A DNA stretch of 46,178 nucleotides from Streptomyces sp. Ru62 (GCF_002920615.1 NZ_PQSU01000050.1:1-46178), one strand, 5' to 3'; counted from the first letter of the stretch, positions 22,624-29,954 are shown. Notes: generated from the letters alone by a model not told the origin. Made by a program: numbers and translations.

Positions 22624-23256
22624 ATTACCGGCAACCGGCAGACGAGCTGGGCGTTCGCCGACGCCTTTGTCGCCGAGGACGAAGCGCTGCGCTGGGCCCG
22701 CGACCGGGCCCGCGAGGCAGGGCTGCGCTCGGTGTCGCCCAGCACGGGCGCCGCGCTGCGACTGCTCGCCGCCTCCGTGGACGCGAAGGCGGTCGCGGAG
22801 ATCGGCACGGGCTGCGGGGTGTCCGGCATCCATCTGCTGCACGGGATGCGGCCGGACGGGGTGCTCACCACGGTGGACCCGGAACCGGAGCACCAGCAGT
22901 TCGCCCGGCAGGCCTTCCGCGTCTGCGGCTTCGCCAGCAACCGGGCCCGGTTCATCCCCGGCCGTGCGCTGGACGTGCTCCCGCGTCTCGCGGACGCCGG
23001 CTACGACCTCGTCTTCTGCGACGGGGACCGCCTGGAGTACCCCGACTACCTCGCTGAATCGTTGCGCCTGCTGCGGCCGGGCGGCCTGGTGGTCTTCGAG
23101 GGCGTGTTCGCCAACGGCCGTACGGTCGACTCCGGACCGCAGCCGACCGAGGTGCTGCGGCTGCGCGAGCTGCTGCGCACCGTGCGGGAGAGCCAGGAAC
23201 TGGTCCCCTCGCTGTTGCCGGTGGGCGACGGCCTGCTGTGCGCCGTCAAGCGCTGA
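22624..23256 (+). CDS. SAM-dependent O-methyltransferase with a probable ATT start
   Basis: The 210-residue protein matches the COMT-like family of M. tuberculosis Rv1220c. The SAM-binding loop VAEIGTGCGVSG lies at about residues 57-68, TTVDPEPEHQQFARQAF holds the acidic residue that contacts the ribose, and LVFCDGDRLEYPDYL is the metal/catalytic loop. Coding continues well upstream of the first standard in-frame start (GTG at 22732) with conserved-looking sequence (TSWAFADAFVAEDEALRWAR), and GGAGAGG lies just before ATT at 22624. No ATG, GTG or TTG occurs in frame there, so ATT is the best start. Substrate unknown. It is divergent from sigE. Confidence 0.8.
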   Translation: MTGNRQTSWAFADAFVAEDEALRWARDRAREAGLRSVSPSTGAALRLLAASVDAKAVAEIGTGCGVSGIHLLHGMRPDGVLTTVDPEPEHQQFARQAFRVCGFASNRARFIPGRALDVLPRLADAGYDLVFCDGDRLEYPDYLAESLRLLRPGGLVVFEGVFANGRTVDSGPQPTEVLRLRELLRTVRESQELVPSLLPVGDGLLCAVKR

Positions 23257-23281
23257 AGCCGCGGTGAGGGGTGCGGGAACG

Positions 23282-23319
23282 CGGCTGCCCCGGCACCGCG
23301 TACGATGCCGGGGCAGCCG
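23282..23319. terminator. Bidirectional terminator, 14-bp perfect stem
   Basis: CGGCTGCCCCGGCA (23282-23295) pairs perfectly with 23306-23319 around a 10-base loop. It separates the convergent O-methyltransferase and DUF3117 genes. Confidence 0.88.
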
Positions 23320-23340
23320 GAAGGACTGATCGCTGGGGCG

Positions 23341-23508
23341 TCAGACGACGACCTTCTTCAGGGCGTCGCCGAGCGCCTCGGCCTCGTCAGGGGTCAGCTC
23401 GACGACGAGTCGACCGCCGCCTTCGAGCGGAACGCGCATGACGATGCCCCGCCCCTCCTTGGTCACCTCGAGCGGGCCATCACCCGTCCGCGGCTTCATG
23501 GCCGCCAT
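23341..23508 (-). CDS. DUF3117-family small protein
   Basis: The 55-residue protein (MAAMKPRTGDGPLEVTKEGR at the N-terminus, DEAEALGDALKKVV at the end) is the strongly conserved actinobacterial DUF3117 family, equal to M. tuberculosis Rv1211. It is predicted to be a small beta-rich protein with a C-terminal helix. The function is unknown, but near-absolute conservation in actinobacteria suggests a basic role. AGGAAGGGG lies seven bases before the ATG at 23508. The frame is open far upstream but the family length fixes the start. Confidence 0.9.
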   Translation of the reverse strand: MAAMKPRTGDGPLEVTKEGRGIVMRVPLEGGGRLVVELTPDEAEALGDALKKVVV

Positions 23509-23879
23509 GCTCGTTCCCCTTCCTGAAACCAGCTCATCGTCTGCCGACGGCCCCACGGGGCACCCGCCATCCGGAACGGACACGCGACACCGGCATCGAA
23601 CACATTGCTTCCAAGCCATTATCCCGCATCGCAGGACCCGATGACCAACATCAGTCGGCATCGCTTGGGCAACGCGCGCGAGCAAAACCACCCAATTCGG
23701 CGATGTGGCTGCGATACTGCGCCCCCGCACGAAGATCCGCCGACGGCTTCCGCTCCGGTTTTCTTTGACGCAGGTCACACGTCCGGTCCGGTCCTCGGGC
23801 GGCGATCTCCGCCATGCTGTCCTCAGACATGGACGTACTGAGCGGTACGTCACCAGCCGCGAACCGGAGGGGATGCGCC

Positions 23880-24683
23880 ATGGCCGACACCGTGCTCTAC
23901 GAGGTGAGCGACGGACTCGCGACGATCACGCTGAACCGCCCCGAGGCGATGAACGCGCTGAACATCGCGACCAAGGTCGCCCTCCGGGAGGCGGCGGAAT
24001 CGGCGGCCGGCGACACGGCCGTACGGGCGGTCCTGCTGACCGCCGCCGGGGACCGGGCGTTCTGCGTGGGTCAGGACCTCAAGGAGCACATCGGACTGCT
24101 GGCCAGTGACCGGGAGACCGGGGCCGGGCAGACGATGACCACGGTCAGGGAGCACTACAACCCGATCGTGCGGGCGCTCGCGGGGGCGCCGAAGCCGGTG
24201 GTCGCGGCGGTGAACGGCGTGGCGGCGGGGGCCGGGTTCGGCTTCGCGCTCGCCGCCGACTACCGGCTGGTGGCCGACAGCGCCTCCTTCAACACGTCGT
24301 TCGCCGGTGTGGCCCTCACCGCCGACTCCGGGATCTCCTGGACGCTGCCCCGGGTGATCGGCCCGAGCCGCGCCGCCGACCTGCTGCTCTTCCCGCGCAG
24401 CATCAGCGCGCAGGACGCGCTGGAGCTGGGCATCGCCAACCGGCTCGTCCCCTCCGCCGAGCTGCGCGCGGAGGCCGAGAAGGTGGCGCGGGCGCTGGCC
24501 GCGGGGCCGACGGTGGCGTACGCGGCGATCAAGGAGGCGGTGGCCTTCGGGCTGACGCACTCCCTCGCCGAGACGCTGGAGAAGGAGGACGAGCTCCAGA
24601 CCCGGGCGGGGCAGTCCGAGGATCACGCCATCGCCGTCCAGGCGTTCGTGAACAAGGAGAAGCCGAAGTACCTGGGGCGATAG
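23880..24683 (+). CDS. Enoyl-CoA hydratase/isomerase family protein
   Basis: The 267-residue protein is a crotonase-fold enzyme. LNRPEAMNALN (near 19) begins the family signature, the first oxyanion-hole segment is in DRAFCVGQDLKEH (near 60), and the second is AAVNGVAAGAGFGFALAAD (near 107). One catalytic position carries Asp in LTADSGISWTLPRVIG, the arrangement of PaaG-like epoxyphenylacetyl-CoA isomerases rather than of classic hydratases with two Glu, so an isomerase of phenylacetate or fatty acyl-CoA catabolism is possible. GGAGGGG lies seven bases before the ATG at 23880. The gene is monocistronic and converges with tag. Confidence 0.85.
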   Translation: MADTVLYEVSDGLATITLNRPEAMNALNIATKVALREAAESAAGDTAVRAVLLTAAGDRAFCVGQDLKEHIGLLASDRETGAGQTMTTVREHYNPIVRALAGAPKPVVAAVNGVAAGAGFGFALAADYRLVADSASFNTSFAGVALTADSGISWTLPRVIGPSRAADLLLFPRSISAQDALELGIANRLVPSAELRAEAEKVARALAAGPTVAYAAIKEAVAFGLTHSLAETLEKEDELQTRAGQSEDHAIAVQAFVNKEKPKYLGR

Positions 24684-24720
24684 GGCCTCTCGTTCCCGGC
24701 CTGATCCGAACGAAAGACCC
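24683..24720. terminator. Bidirectional terminator between enoyl-CoA hydratase and tag
   Basis: GGGCCTCTCGTTC and GAACGAAAGACCC pair at 11 of 13 positions around a 12-base loop. It starts at the last base of the hydratase stop codon and ends four bases before the tag stop. Confidence 0.75.
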
Positions 24721-24724
24721 TGGC

Positions 24725-25312
24725 TCAGCGGGCGGTTCTCGCCACGCAGGTCTCCAGGTGGTCGTCGACCAGGCCGCAGGCCTGCATCAGCGCGTACGCC
24801 GTCGTCGGGCCCACGAACCTCAGGCCGCGTTTCTTCAGGGCCTTGGAGAGGGCCGTCGACTCCGGAGTCACCGCCGGGACGTCCGCGAGGGTCTTCGGGG
24901 CCGGGCGGGTCGCCGGGTCGGGGGCGTGGGACCAGATCAGGGTGTCCAGCTCGCCCTCGGCCCAGTCGGCGAGGACGCGGGCGTTGGCGAGGGTGGCGTC
25001 GATCTTGGCTCGGTTGCGGATGATGCCGGGGTCGGCGAGCAGGCGGTCGCGGTCGGTCTCGGTGAAGGCGGCGACCTTCTCGATGCGGAAGCCGGCGAAG
25101 GCCGCGCGGAAGCCCGGGCGGCGGCGCAGGATCGTGATCCAGGACAGGCCCGACTGGAAGGCCTCCAGGCTGAGCCGCTCGAAGAGGGCGTCGTCGCCGT
25201 GGACCGGGCGGCCCCACTCCTCGTCGTGGTACGACACGTAGTCGACGGTGGACAGGGCCCAGGGGCAGCGCAGGGCGCCGTCCGGCCCGGGAACGGCCGC
25301 TCCGGTGGTCAT
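24725..25312 (-). CDS. tag: DNA-3-methyladenine glycosylase I
   Basis: The 195-residue protein removes 3-methyladenine from alkylated DNA in base-excision repair. The four zinc ligands of E. coli Tag are in place: C16 (RCPW) and H29 (YHDEEWG), 13 residues apart as in E. coli, and H-x3-C near the C-terminus (DDHLETC). EAFQSGLSWITILRRR is the family's DNA/base pocket region and GFRIEKVAAF follows. The ATG at 25312 overlaps the upstream stop as ATGA, so it is translationally coupled to the DivIVA-like gene. The same pair lies beside folP2 in M. tuberculosis (Rv1209, Rv1210). Confidence 0.95.
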   Translation of the reverse strand: MTTGAAVPGPDGALRCPWALSTVDYVSYHDEEWGRPVHGDDALFERLSLEAFQSGLSWITILRRRPGFRAAFAGFRIEKVAAFTETDRDRLLADPGIIRNRAKIDATLANARVLADWAEGELDTLIWSHAPDPATRPAPKTLADVPAVTPESTALSKALKKRGLRFVGPTTAYALMQACGLVDDHLETCVARTAR

Positions 25313-25668
25313 CGCTGCTCCTCCGGGCCCTCGCTCCGGTCCTGCTGTGCGTGGTGCGCGTGCGCGGCGGCGGCTCTCGCGCCGGCCAGCGCGGACTCCA
25401 GGTCGGCGATGCGGGCGTCCCGCTCCGCCAGTTCCGCCGCGAGCCTGCCGAGCGCGTCGTCGACGTCGGCCATGCGGTAGCCGCGCGGGGCGAGGGGGAA
25501 GCGCAGGCCCTCCACGTCCGCGCGGCGCACCGGACGGTCCGCGGGGAGGGGGTCGCGGAGCCGCTCGGGCGCCGCCTCGGGCAGCGGGGCGCTCTCCCCG
25601 CCGCCCACCACGGCCAGGGTCACCGCGGCGACCACGACGGCCAGCGCGACGACCAGGAACAAGAACAT
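25309..25668 (-). CDS. Membrane-anchored DivIVA-domain protein
   Basis: The product of about 119 residues has an N-terminal membrane helix (MFLFLVVALAVVVAAVTLAV), a Pro-rich linker, then a short DivIVA-like segment (RFPLAPRGYRMADVDDALGRL), which resembles the start of DivIVA that binds membranes and partners, and a coiled-coil helix (LAERDARIADLESALAGARA). It is much shorter than true DivIVA, so a small polarity or cell-envelope adaptor is likely. AAGG is eight bases before the ATG at 25668; an ATG at 25674 in the same frame is the alternative. Its stop overlaps the tag start. Confidence 0.8.
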   Translation of the reverse strand: MFLFLVVALAVVVAAVTLAVVGGGESAPLPEAAPERLRDPLPADRPVRRADVEGLRFPLAPRGYRMADVDDALGRLAAELAERDARIADLESALAGARAAAAHAHHAQQDRSEGPEEQR

Positions 25669-25722
25669 CACCATCGCCTTAGGGTCCCCACGCTCGTTAC
25701 CGGACGCTGTGCCGGAAGCTGA

Positions 25723-25762
25723 AACTGTCAGGGTCCGATCGTGCCATGCGAGTCTGACAGTT
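25723..25762. promoter_or_regulatory. 9-bp inverted repeat AACTGTCAG / CTGACAGTT between divergent genes
   Basis: The arms 25723-25731 and 25754-25762 are a perfect match with a 22-base spacer, so half-site centres lie 31 bases (about three helical turns) apart. The element lies between the DivIVA-like gene (minus) and the folP gene (plus). The motif AGGGTC follows both arms, so a direct repeat is superimposed. Confidence 0.5.
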
Positions 25763-25812
25763 AGGGTCGCAGGCGGCCGTACTGCGGAACGTACTAGGAG
25801 AGGTCACAGCGG

Positions 25813-26673
25813 ATGCTCAGGCTGGGCAGGCGGGAATTCGGGCCGCACGAGCCGGTGATCATGGCGATCGTGAACCGGACGCCGGATTCCTTCTACGACC
25901 GGGGGGCCACCTTCCGCGACGAGCCGGCCCTGGTGCGTGTGGAGCAGGCGGTGGCCGAGGGCGCCGCGATCATCGACATCGGCGGGGTCAAGGCCGGGCC
26001 CGGGGAAGAGGTCACGGCTGAGGAGGAGGCGCGCCGGACGGTCGGTTTCGTCGCGGAGGTACGGCGGCGGTTCCCCGATGTGATCATCAGTGTGGACACC
26101 TGGCGGGCCGAGGTCGGCGAGGCCGTGTGCGAGGCCGGCGCGGATCTGCTGAACGACGCGTGGGGCGGGGTCGACCCGGGGCTCGCGGAGGTCGCCGCGC
26201 GTTACGGCGTGGGGCTGGTGTGCACGCACGCCGGTGGCGTGGAGCCGCGTACGCGTCCGCACCGGGTGACGTACGACGACGTCGTGGCCGACATCCTGGA
26301 CGTGACCGTGGGGCTGGCCGAGCGGGCGGTGGCGCTCGGCGTGCCGCGCGAGTCGGTGCTGATCGACCCCGGGCACGACTTCGGGAAGAACACCCGGCAC
26401 AGCCTGGAGGCGACGCGGCGGCTGGACGAGATGGTGGCCACGGGGTGGCCGGTGCTGGTGTCGCTGTCCAACAAGGACTTCGTCGGGGAGACGCTGGACC
26501 GGCCGGTGAAGGAACGGCTGATCGGCACGCTGGCGACGACCGCGGTCTCCGCATGGCTGGGGGCGCAGGTGTACCGGGTGCACGAGGTGGCCGAGACCCG
26601 TCAGGTGCTGGAGATGGTGGCGTCGATCGCCGGCCACCGGGTTCCCGCCGTGGCCCGCCGGGGTCTGGCCTGA
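25813..26673 (+). CDS. folP2: Dihydropteroate synthase-like protein, FolP2 type
   Basis: The 286-residue TIM-barrel protein belongs to the dihydropteroate synthase family, which joins p-aminobenzoate to a pterin in folate synthesis. The pterin-binding signature reads MAIVNRTPDSFYDRG, where true enzymes usually have N-V/M-TPDSFSDGG; this variant with Arg and Tyr is the M. tuberculosis FolP2 (Rv1207) form, which as I recall lacks the activity. Other landmarks are IIDIGGVKAGPGEE, the SVDTWR strand and IDPGHDFGKNTRH. GGAGAGG precedes the ATG. The neighbouring Tag, DivIVA and LOG genes also match FolP2, so I assign that type. The true reaction is uncertain. Confidence 0.85.
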   Translation: MLRLGRREFGPHEPVIMAIVNRTPDSFYDRGATFRDEPALVRVEQAVAEGAAIIDIGGVKAGPGEEVTAEEEARRTVGFVAEVRRRFPDVIISVDTWRAEVGEAVCEAGADLLNDAWGGVDPGLAEVAARYGVGLVCTHAGGVEPRTRPHRVTYDDVVADILDVTVGLAERAVALGVPRESVLIDPGHDFGKNTRHSLEATRRLDEMVATGWPVLVSLSNKDFVGETLDRPVKERLIGTLATTAVSAWLGAQVYRVHEVAETRQVLEMVASIAGHRVPAVARRGLA

Positions 26674-26680
26674 CCGACCA

Positions 26681-26716
26681 GGGGGCCGAGGCGGGCGGAC
26701 GCCCCTCTCAGCCCCC
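26681..26716. terminator. Terminator between folP2 and the LOG gene
   Basis: GGGGGC (26681-26686) pairs with GCCCCC (26711-26716), and GAG-G-GGGC inside pairs with GCCC-T-CTC around a GGAC loop with single mismatches. It lies seven bases after the folP2 stop and 12 before the LOG stop. Confidence 0.7.
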
Positions 26717-26727
26717 GGTGCCGGCAC

Positions 26728-27486
26728 CTAGCGGCCCGCCTCCTTGGACACCAGGGCCACCGCCTCGTCCACGTCGTCCGTCACGTGGAACAGCAGGAGG
26801 TCCTTCTCCGACGCCTTGCCCTGGGCCACCAGCGTGTTCTTCAGCCAGTCCACCAGGCCGCCCCAGTACGCGCTGCCGAACAGGACGATCGGGAACCGGG
26901 TGACCTTCTGGGTCTGGACCAGGGTCAGCGCCTCGAAGAGTTCGTCGAGGGTGCCGAGGCCGCCCGGGAGGACCACGAAGCCCTGCGCGTACTTCACGAA
27001 CATCATCTTGCGGACGAAGAAGTAGCGGAAGTTCAGGCCGATGTCGACATAGGGGTTGAGCCCCTGTTCGAAGGGAAGTTCGATTCCGAGGCCGACCGAG
27101 ACGCCACCCGCCTCGCACGCACCCTTGTTGGCCGCCTCCATCGCCCCCGGGCCACCGCCCGTGATGACCGCCCAGCCGGCCTGCACGAGTCCCCGGCCGA
27201 GCCGCACGCCCGCGTCGTACTCCGCCGAGTCCACCGGGGTCCGCGCCGAGCCGAACACGCTGATGGCGGGCGGGAGTTCGGCGAGCGTGCCGAAGCCCTC
27301 GATGAACTCCGACTGGATCCGCAGGACCCGCCAGGGGTCGGTGTGGACCCAGTCCGTGGGGGCGCGCTCGTCCAGCAGCCGCTGGTCCGTCGTGCTGGCC
27401 GTCACCTGGCCCCGCCGTCGGAGGACCGGTCCGAGCCGCTGCTCGTCCGGCGGCTGCTTCTTCCCCTCGGGATTGCCGGTAGGCAT
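26728..27486 (-). CDS. LOG family (TIGR00730) nucleotide phosphoribohydrolase-like protein
   Basis: The 252-residue protein has a Rossmann-type LOG core. Characteristic motifs are AVITGGGPGAMEAANKGA and VVLPGGLGTLDELFEAL; the Arg and Glu of PGGxGTxxE are intact, so it is probably active. LOG enzymes cut nucleoside 5'-monophosphates to base and ribose-5-phosphate; in plants and M. tuberculosis they make cytokinins. The first 75 residues form a basic extension absent from the smallest LOG proteins. AAGCGGAGGGAG precedes the ATG. An inverted repeat overlapping its -10 suggests specific repression. Confidence 0.9.
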   Translation of the reverse strand: MPTGNPEGKKQPPDEQRLGPVLRRRGQVTASTTDQRLLDERAPTDWVHTDPWRVLRIQSEFIEGFGTLAELPPAISVFGSARTPVDSAEYDAGVRLGRGLVQAGWAVITGGGPGAMEAANKGACEAGGVSVGLGIELPFEQGLNPYVDIGLNFRYFFVRKMMFVKYAQGFVVLPGGLGTLDELFEALTLVQTQKVTRFPIVLFGSAYWGGLVDWLKNTLVAQGKASEKDLLLFHVTDDVDEAVALVSKEAGR

Positions 27487-27512
27487 GTGCGCTCCCTCCG
27501 CTTGCCGGTAGT

Positions 27513-27532
27513 TCGATCTCAGACTAGATCGA
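27513..27532 (-). promoter_or_regulatory. Promoter with overlapping operator upstream of the LOG gene
   Basis: TCGATCT (27513-27519) and AGATCGA (27526-27532) form a perfect 7-bp inverted repeat with a 6-base spacer. The minus-strand -10 hexamer TAGTCT (27521-27526) lies inside it, so a bound repressor would block RNA polymerase. The transcription start would be near 27513, about 27 bases before the ATG. Confidence 0.6.
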
Positions 27533-27592
27533 CGCGGGTTACGGCGGGGGGACCTGGGCGTGTCCGGCGTGCAGCGGCGCGCCCCGCACGGG

Positions 27593-28672
27593 CTACGCGG
27601 TGAGCCAGTTCCGCAGCCGTTCCTCGCCCGCGAGGATCTTCGCGGTCTCCACGCGCTCGTCCCGCTTGTGCGCCAGGTGCGGGTTGCCGGGGCCGTAGTT
27701 GACCGCGGGGATGCCGAGCGCGGAGAAGCGGGACACGTCCGTCCAGCCGTACTTGGGCCGCGGGGTGCCGCCCACCGCCTCGATGAAGGCGGCGGCGGCC
27801 GGCTGGGAGAGCCCGGGCAGCGCGCCGGGGCTGTGGTCGTCCACCACGAACTCCTCCACCCCGCAGTCCGCGAACACCTCCTGGACGTGCGCGACGGCCT
27901 CCTGCTCGGTGCGGTCGGGGGCGTACCGGAAGTTGACCGTGACCACGCACTCGTCCGGGATGACGTTCCCGGCCACTCCCCCGCTGATGCCCACCGCGTT
28001 CAGGCCCTCGCGGTACTCCAGCCCGTCGATGACCGGCCGGCGCGGCTCGTAGGAGGCCAGCCGGGCCAGGACGGGGGCCGCCGCGTGGATGGCGTTGGAG
28101 CCCATCCAGCCGCGCGCCGAGTGGGCCCGCTCGCCCTTCGTCCTCAGCAGCACCCGCAGCGTGCCCTGGCAGCCGCCCTCCACCTCGCCGTCGGAGGGCT
28201 CCAGCAGGACCGCGAAGTCGCCCGCCAGCCACTCCGGGTGGGCCTCGGCGACGTGCTTCAGGCCGTTGAGGTCGGCGGCGACCTCCTCGTTGTCGTAGAA
28301 GACGAAGGTCAGGTCGCGGTTGGGGGCCGGGACGGTGGCCGCGATGCGCAGCTGCACCGCCACGCCCGACTTCATGTCGCACGTGCCGCAGCCCCACAGC
28401 ACCCCGTCCGCGTCGAGCCGCGAGGGCACGTTGTCCGCGATCGGCACGGTGTCGATGTGGCCGGCCAGGATGACGCGTTCGGCGCGGCCCAGGTCCGTCC
28501 GGGCGATCACGTTGTTGCCGTAGCGGTCCACCGTCAGGTGCGGCAGGGCGCGCAGCGCGGCCTCGATGGCGTCCGCGAGCGGCTTCTCGGTGCCGCTCTC
28601 GGAGGGGAGGTCCACGAGCCGCGCGGTGAGCGCGGCGGCGTCCAGCGTGAGGTCAAGCGAGGTGTCGGCCAT
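27593..28672 (-). CDS. dapE: Succinyl-diaminopimelate desuccinylase
   Basis: The 359-residue M20 metallopeptidase hydrolyses N-succinyl-LL-diaminopimelate to LL-diaminopimelate and succinate in the lysine and peptidoglycan pathway. Metal ligands show as LAGHIDTVP (H72, D74), WGCGTCDMKSG, and the catalytic and ligand Glu pair in YDNEEVAADLNG. The C-terminal NYGPGNPHLAHKRDE contains the last His ligand. The length is normal. The ATG at 28672 has no ribosome binding site but a -10 element seven bases upstream. The partner enzyme DapC is encoded 2 kb away. LL-DAP peptidoglycan is typical of Streptomyces. Confidence 0.94.
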   Translation of the reverse strand: MADTSLDLTLDAAALTARLVDLPSESGTEKPLADAIEAALRALPHLTVDRYGNNVIARTDLGRAERVILAGHIDTVPIADNVPSRLDADGVLWGCGTCDMKSGVAVQLRIAATVPAPNRDLTFVFYDNEEVAADLNGLKHVAEAHPEWLAGDFAVLLEPSDGEVEGGCQGTLRVLLRTKGERAHSARGWMGSNAIHAAAPVLARLASYEPRRPVIDGLEYREGLNAVGISGGVAGNVIPDECVVTVNFRYAPDRTEQEAVAHVQEVFADCGVEEFVVDDHSPGALPGLSQPAAAAFIEAVGGTPRPKYGWTDVSRFSALGIPAVNYGPGNPHLAHKRDERVETAKILAGEERLRNWLTA

Positions 28673-28679
28673 GGCCACG

Positions 28680-28685
28680 ACCCTA
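28680..28685 (-). promoter_or_regulatory. -10 hexamer TAGGGT for leaderless dapE
   Basis: On the minus strand TAGGGT is followed seven bases later by the dapE ATG. The stretch TAGGGTCGTGGCCATG is almost identical to that before mshB. Confidence 0.5.
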
Positions 28686-28766
28686 ACGCGCCGTGCGCCG
28701 GGGCCGGGGGCGCGGAGGTCGGCGCGGTCCCCTCGGACCCCGCGTAAGGGTCCCGGGGTGCTCCAG

Positions 28767-28772
28767 TACCTT
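28767..28772 (+). promoter_or_regulatory. -10 hexamer TACCTT for a leaderless lysozyme-fold gene
   Basis: TACCTT lies six bases before GTG at 28779 and there is no ribosome binding site. It supports this GTG over an in-frame GTG at 28758. Confidence 0.45.
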
Positions 28773-28778
28773 GTACGC

Positions 28779-29795
28779 GTGCCAGAGCCGTCCCCCACCC
28801 ATCCCAAGCGCCGCGGGCGCCTCTTCCGTTACGCCGCGGCCCTGTTGGTCCTGTGCGGCGTCGCCGCGTACCTCGTGGTGCAGTACGTCACCGGAGGCGG
28901 CGGTGCGCGCGGCTGCACGGTGGTCTCGGCCTCGGACGACGGGGCGTCGTACGAGTTCACGCCCGAGCAGGCGGTGAACGCGGCGACGATCGCCGCCGTC
29001 GGCACCGGGCGCGGGATGCCCGAGCGGGCCGTGACGATCGCGCTGGCGACCGCCCTTCAGGAGTCGGGGCTGCGGAACATCGAGCACGGCGACCGGGACT
29101 CGCTGGGCCTGTTCCAGCAGCGGCCCTCGCAGGGCTGGGGCACCGAGCGGCAGATCATGGACCCGGCCTACGCGGCGGGCATCTTCTACGCGCACCTGGC
29201 GAAGGTGCCGGACTACACCGACCTGCCGCTGACGGTGGCCGCGCAGCGGGTGCAGCGCAGCGGCTACCCGGAGGCGTACGCCAAGCACGAGCAGGATGCC
29301 ACGCTGCTGGCGGCGGCCCTGACCGGTCGGGCGGCGGCCACGCTGACCTGCGACGGGCGCCCGCAGCGCACGACCTCGGCGACCGGTCCGGACGCGGTCC
29401 GGGCCGCGCTGGTACGGGACTTCGGGCGGGACGCGCTCCAGGAGACCGGCGCGGTGGTGGGCGGGACCCCCGTGCCGTCGCCGTCCCCGTCGCCGAGCGT
29501 GACCGCGACCGCGCGCGGGCGGACGGTGACGGTTCCGGTGCCGGAGGGTGCGAAGACGGACGCGACCGGGCGTGGCGAGCAGGAGCGGGGCTGGCAGCTC
29601 GCGCAGTGGGCGGTGGCCAACTCCTCGGCGCTGCACATCGAGCGGGTGTCGTACGCCGGGCGGGTGTGGACCGCGGGGAGCGACGGCGACGAGTGGCGGA
29701 CGGCCGGGCCGGACGGGGCCGGGGGCGCGCAGAGCTCCGCGGGGACGACCGGGGAGACGTCCGTGGGCTCGGTGCGGATCGTGGCCGGACAGTAG
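28779..29795 (+). CDS. Membrane-anchored protein with a lysozyme/SLT-like domain
   Basis: The 338-residue protein has a short basic cytoplasmic start, one membrane helix at residues 17-36 (FRYAAALLVLCGVAAYLVVQ) and an extracytoplasmic region. Residues 65-150 carry a soluble-lytic-transglycosylase-like pattern: TALQESGLRN near residue 95, where Glu is the likely catalytic acid, and SLGLFQQRPSQGWG near 110-122. A Thr/Ser/Pro linker (PSPSPSPSVTAT) and a C-terminal domain of unknown type follow. Homologues are sometimes labelled heavy metal transporter; no metal motif supports that. Peptidoglycan cleavage is inferred. It is divergent from dapE with leaderless starts on both sides. Confidence 0.75.
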   Translation: MPEPSPTHPKRRGRLFRYAAALLVLCGVAAYLVVQYVTGGGGARGCTVVSASDDGASYEFTPEQAVNAATIAAVGTGRGMPERAVTIALATALQESGLRNIEHGDRDSLGLFQQRPSQGWGTERQIMDPAYAAGIFYAHLAKVPDYTDLPLTVAAQRVQRSGYPEAYAKHEQDATLLAAALTGRAAATLTCDGRPQRTTSATGPDAVRAALVRDFGRDALQETGAVVGGTPVPSPSPSPSVTATARGRTVTVPVPEGAKTDATGRGEQERGWQLAQWAVANSSALHIERVSYAGRVWTAGSDGDEWRTAGPDGAGGAQSSAGTTGETSVGSVRIVAGQ

Positions 29796-29873
29796 TACGG
29801 ACGGTCACTCCGGCGGGTTGTGCGGCGCCGGGGCGCACGACGGTTCGGGTGGATGGTGTGTCCGCCTCGGGAA

Positions 29874-29890
29874 CCCTTGGGAATCAAGGG
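29874..29890. promoter_or_regulatory. Inverted repeat CCCTTG-GGAAT-CAAGGG
   Basis: This perfect 6-bp inverted repeat with a 5-base spacer lies upstream of the promoter of the secreted protein gene and 79 bases after the previous stop. It could be an activator site or a short hairpin ending the upstream transcript. Confidence 0.4.
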
Positions 29891-29926
29891 CGGGAAGGAT
29901 TCTGCGCGATTTCCGGCGGACGTTCT

Positions 29927-29954
29927 TTGCCCGTTTTTATCCACACCTGATAAT
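29927..29954 (+). promoter_or_regulatory. Promoter of the small secreted protein gene
   Basis: TTGCCC (29927-29932) and GATAAT (29949-29954) are 16 bases apart; the -10 matches five of six consensus bases. The predicted start is near 29961, giving an untranslated leader of about 120 bases. Confidence 0.55.

Noticed and set aside
22732..23256. GTG 22732 as the O-methyltransferase start
   Set aside because: No ribosome binding site, and it would drop about 36 codons of conserved-looking sequence.
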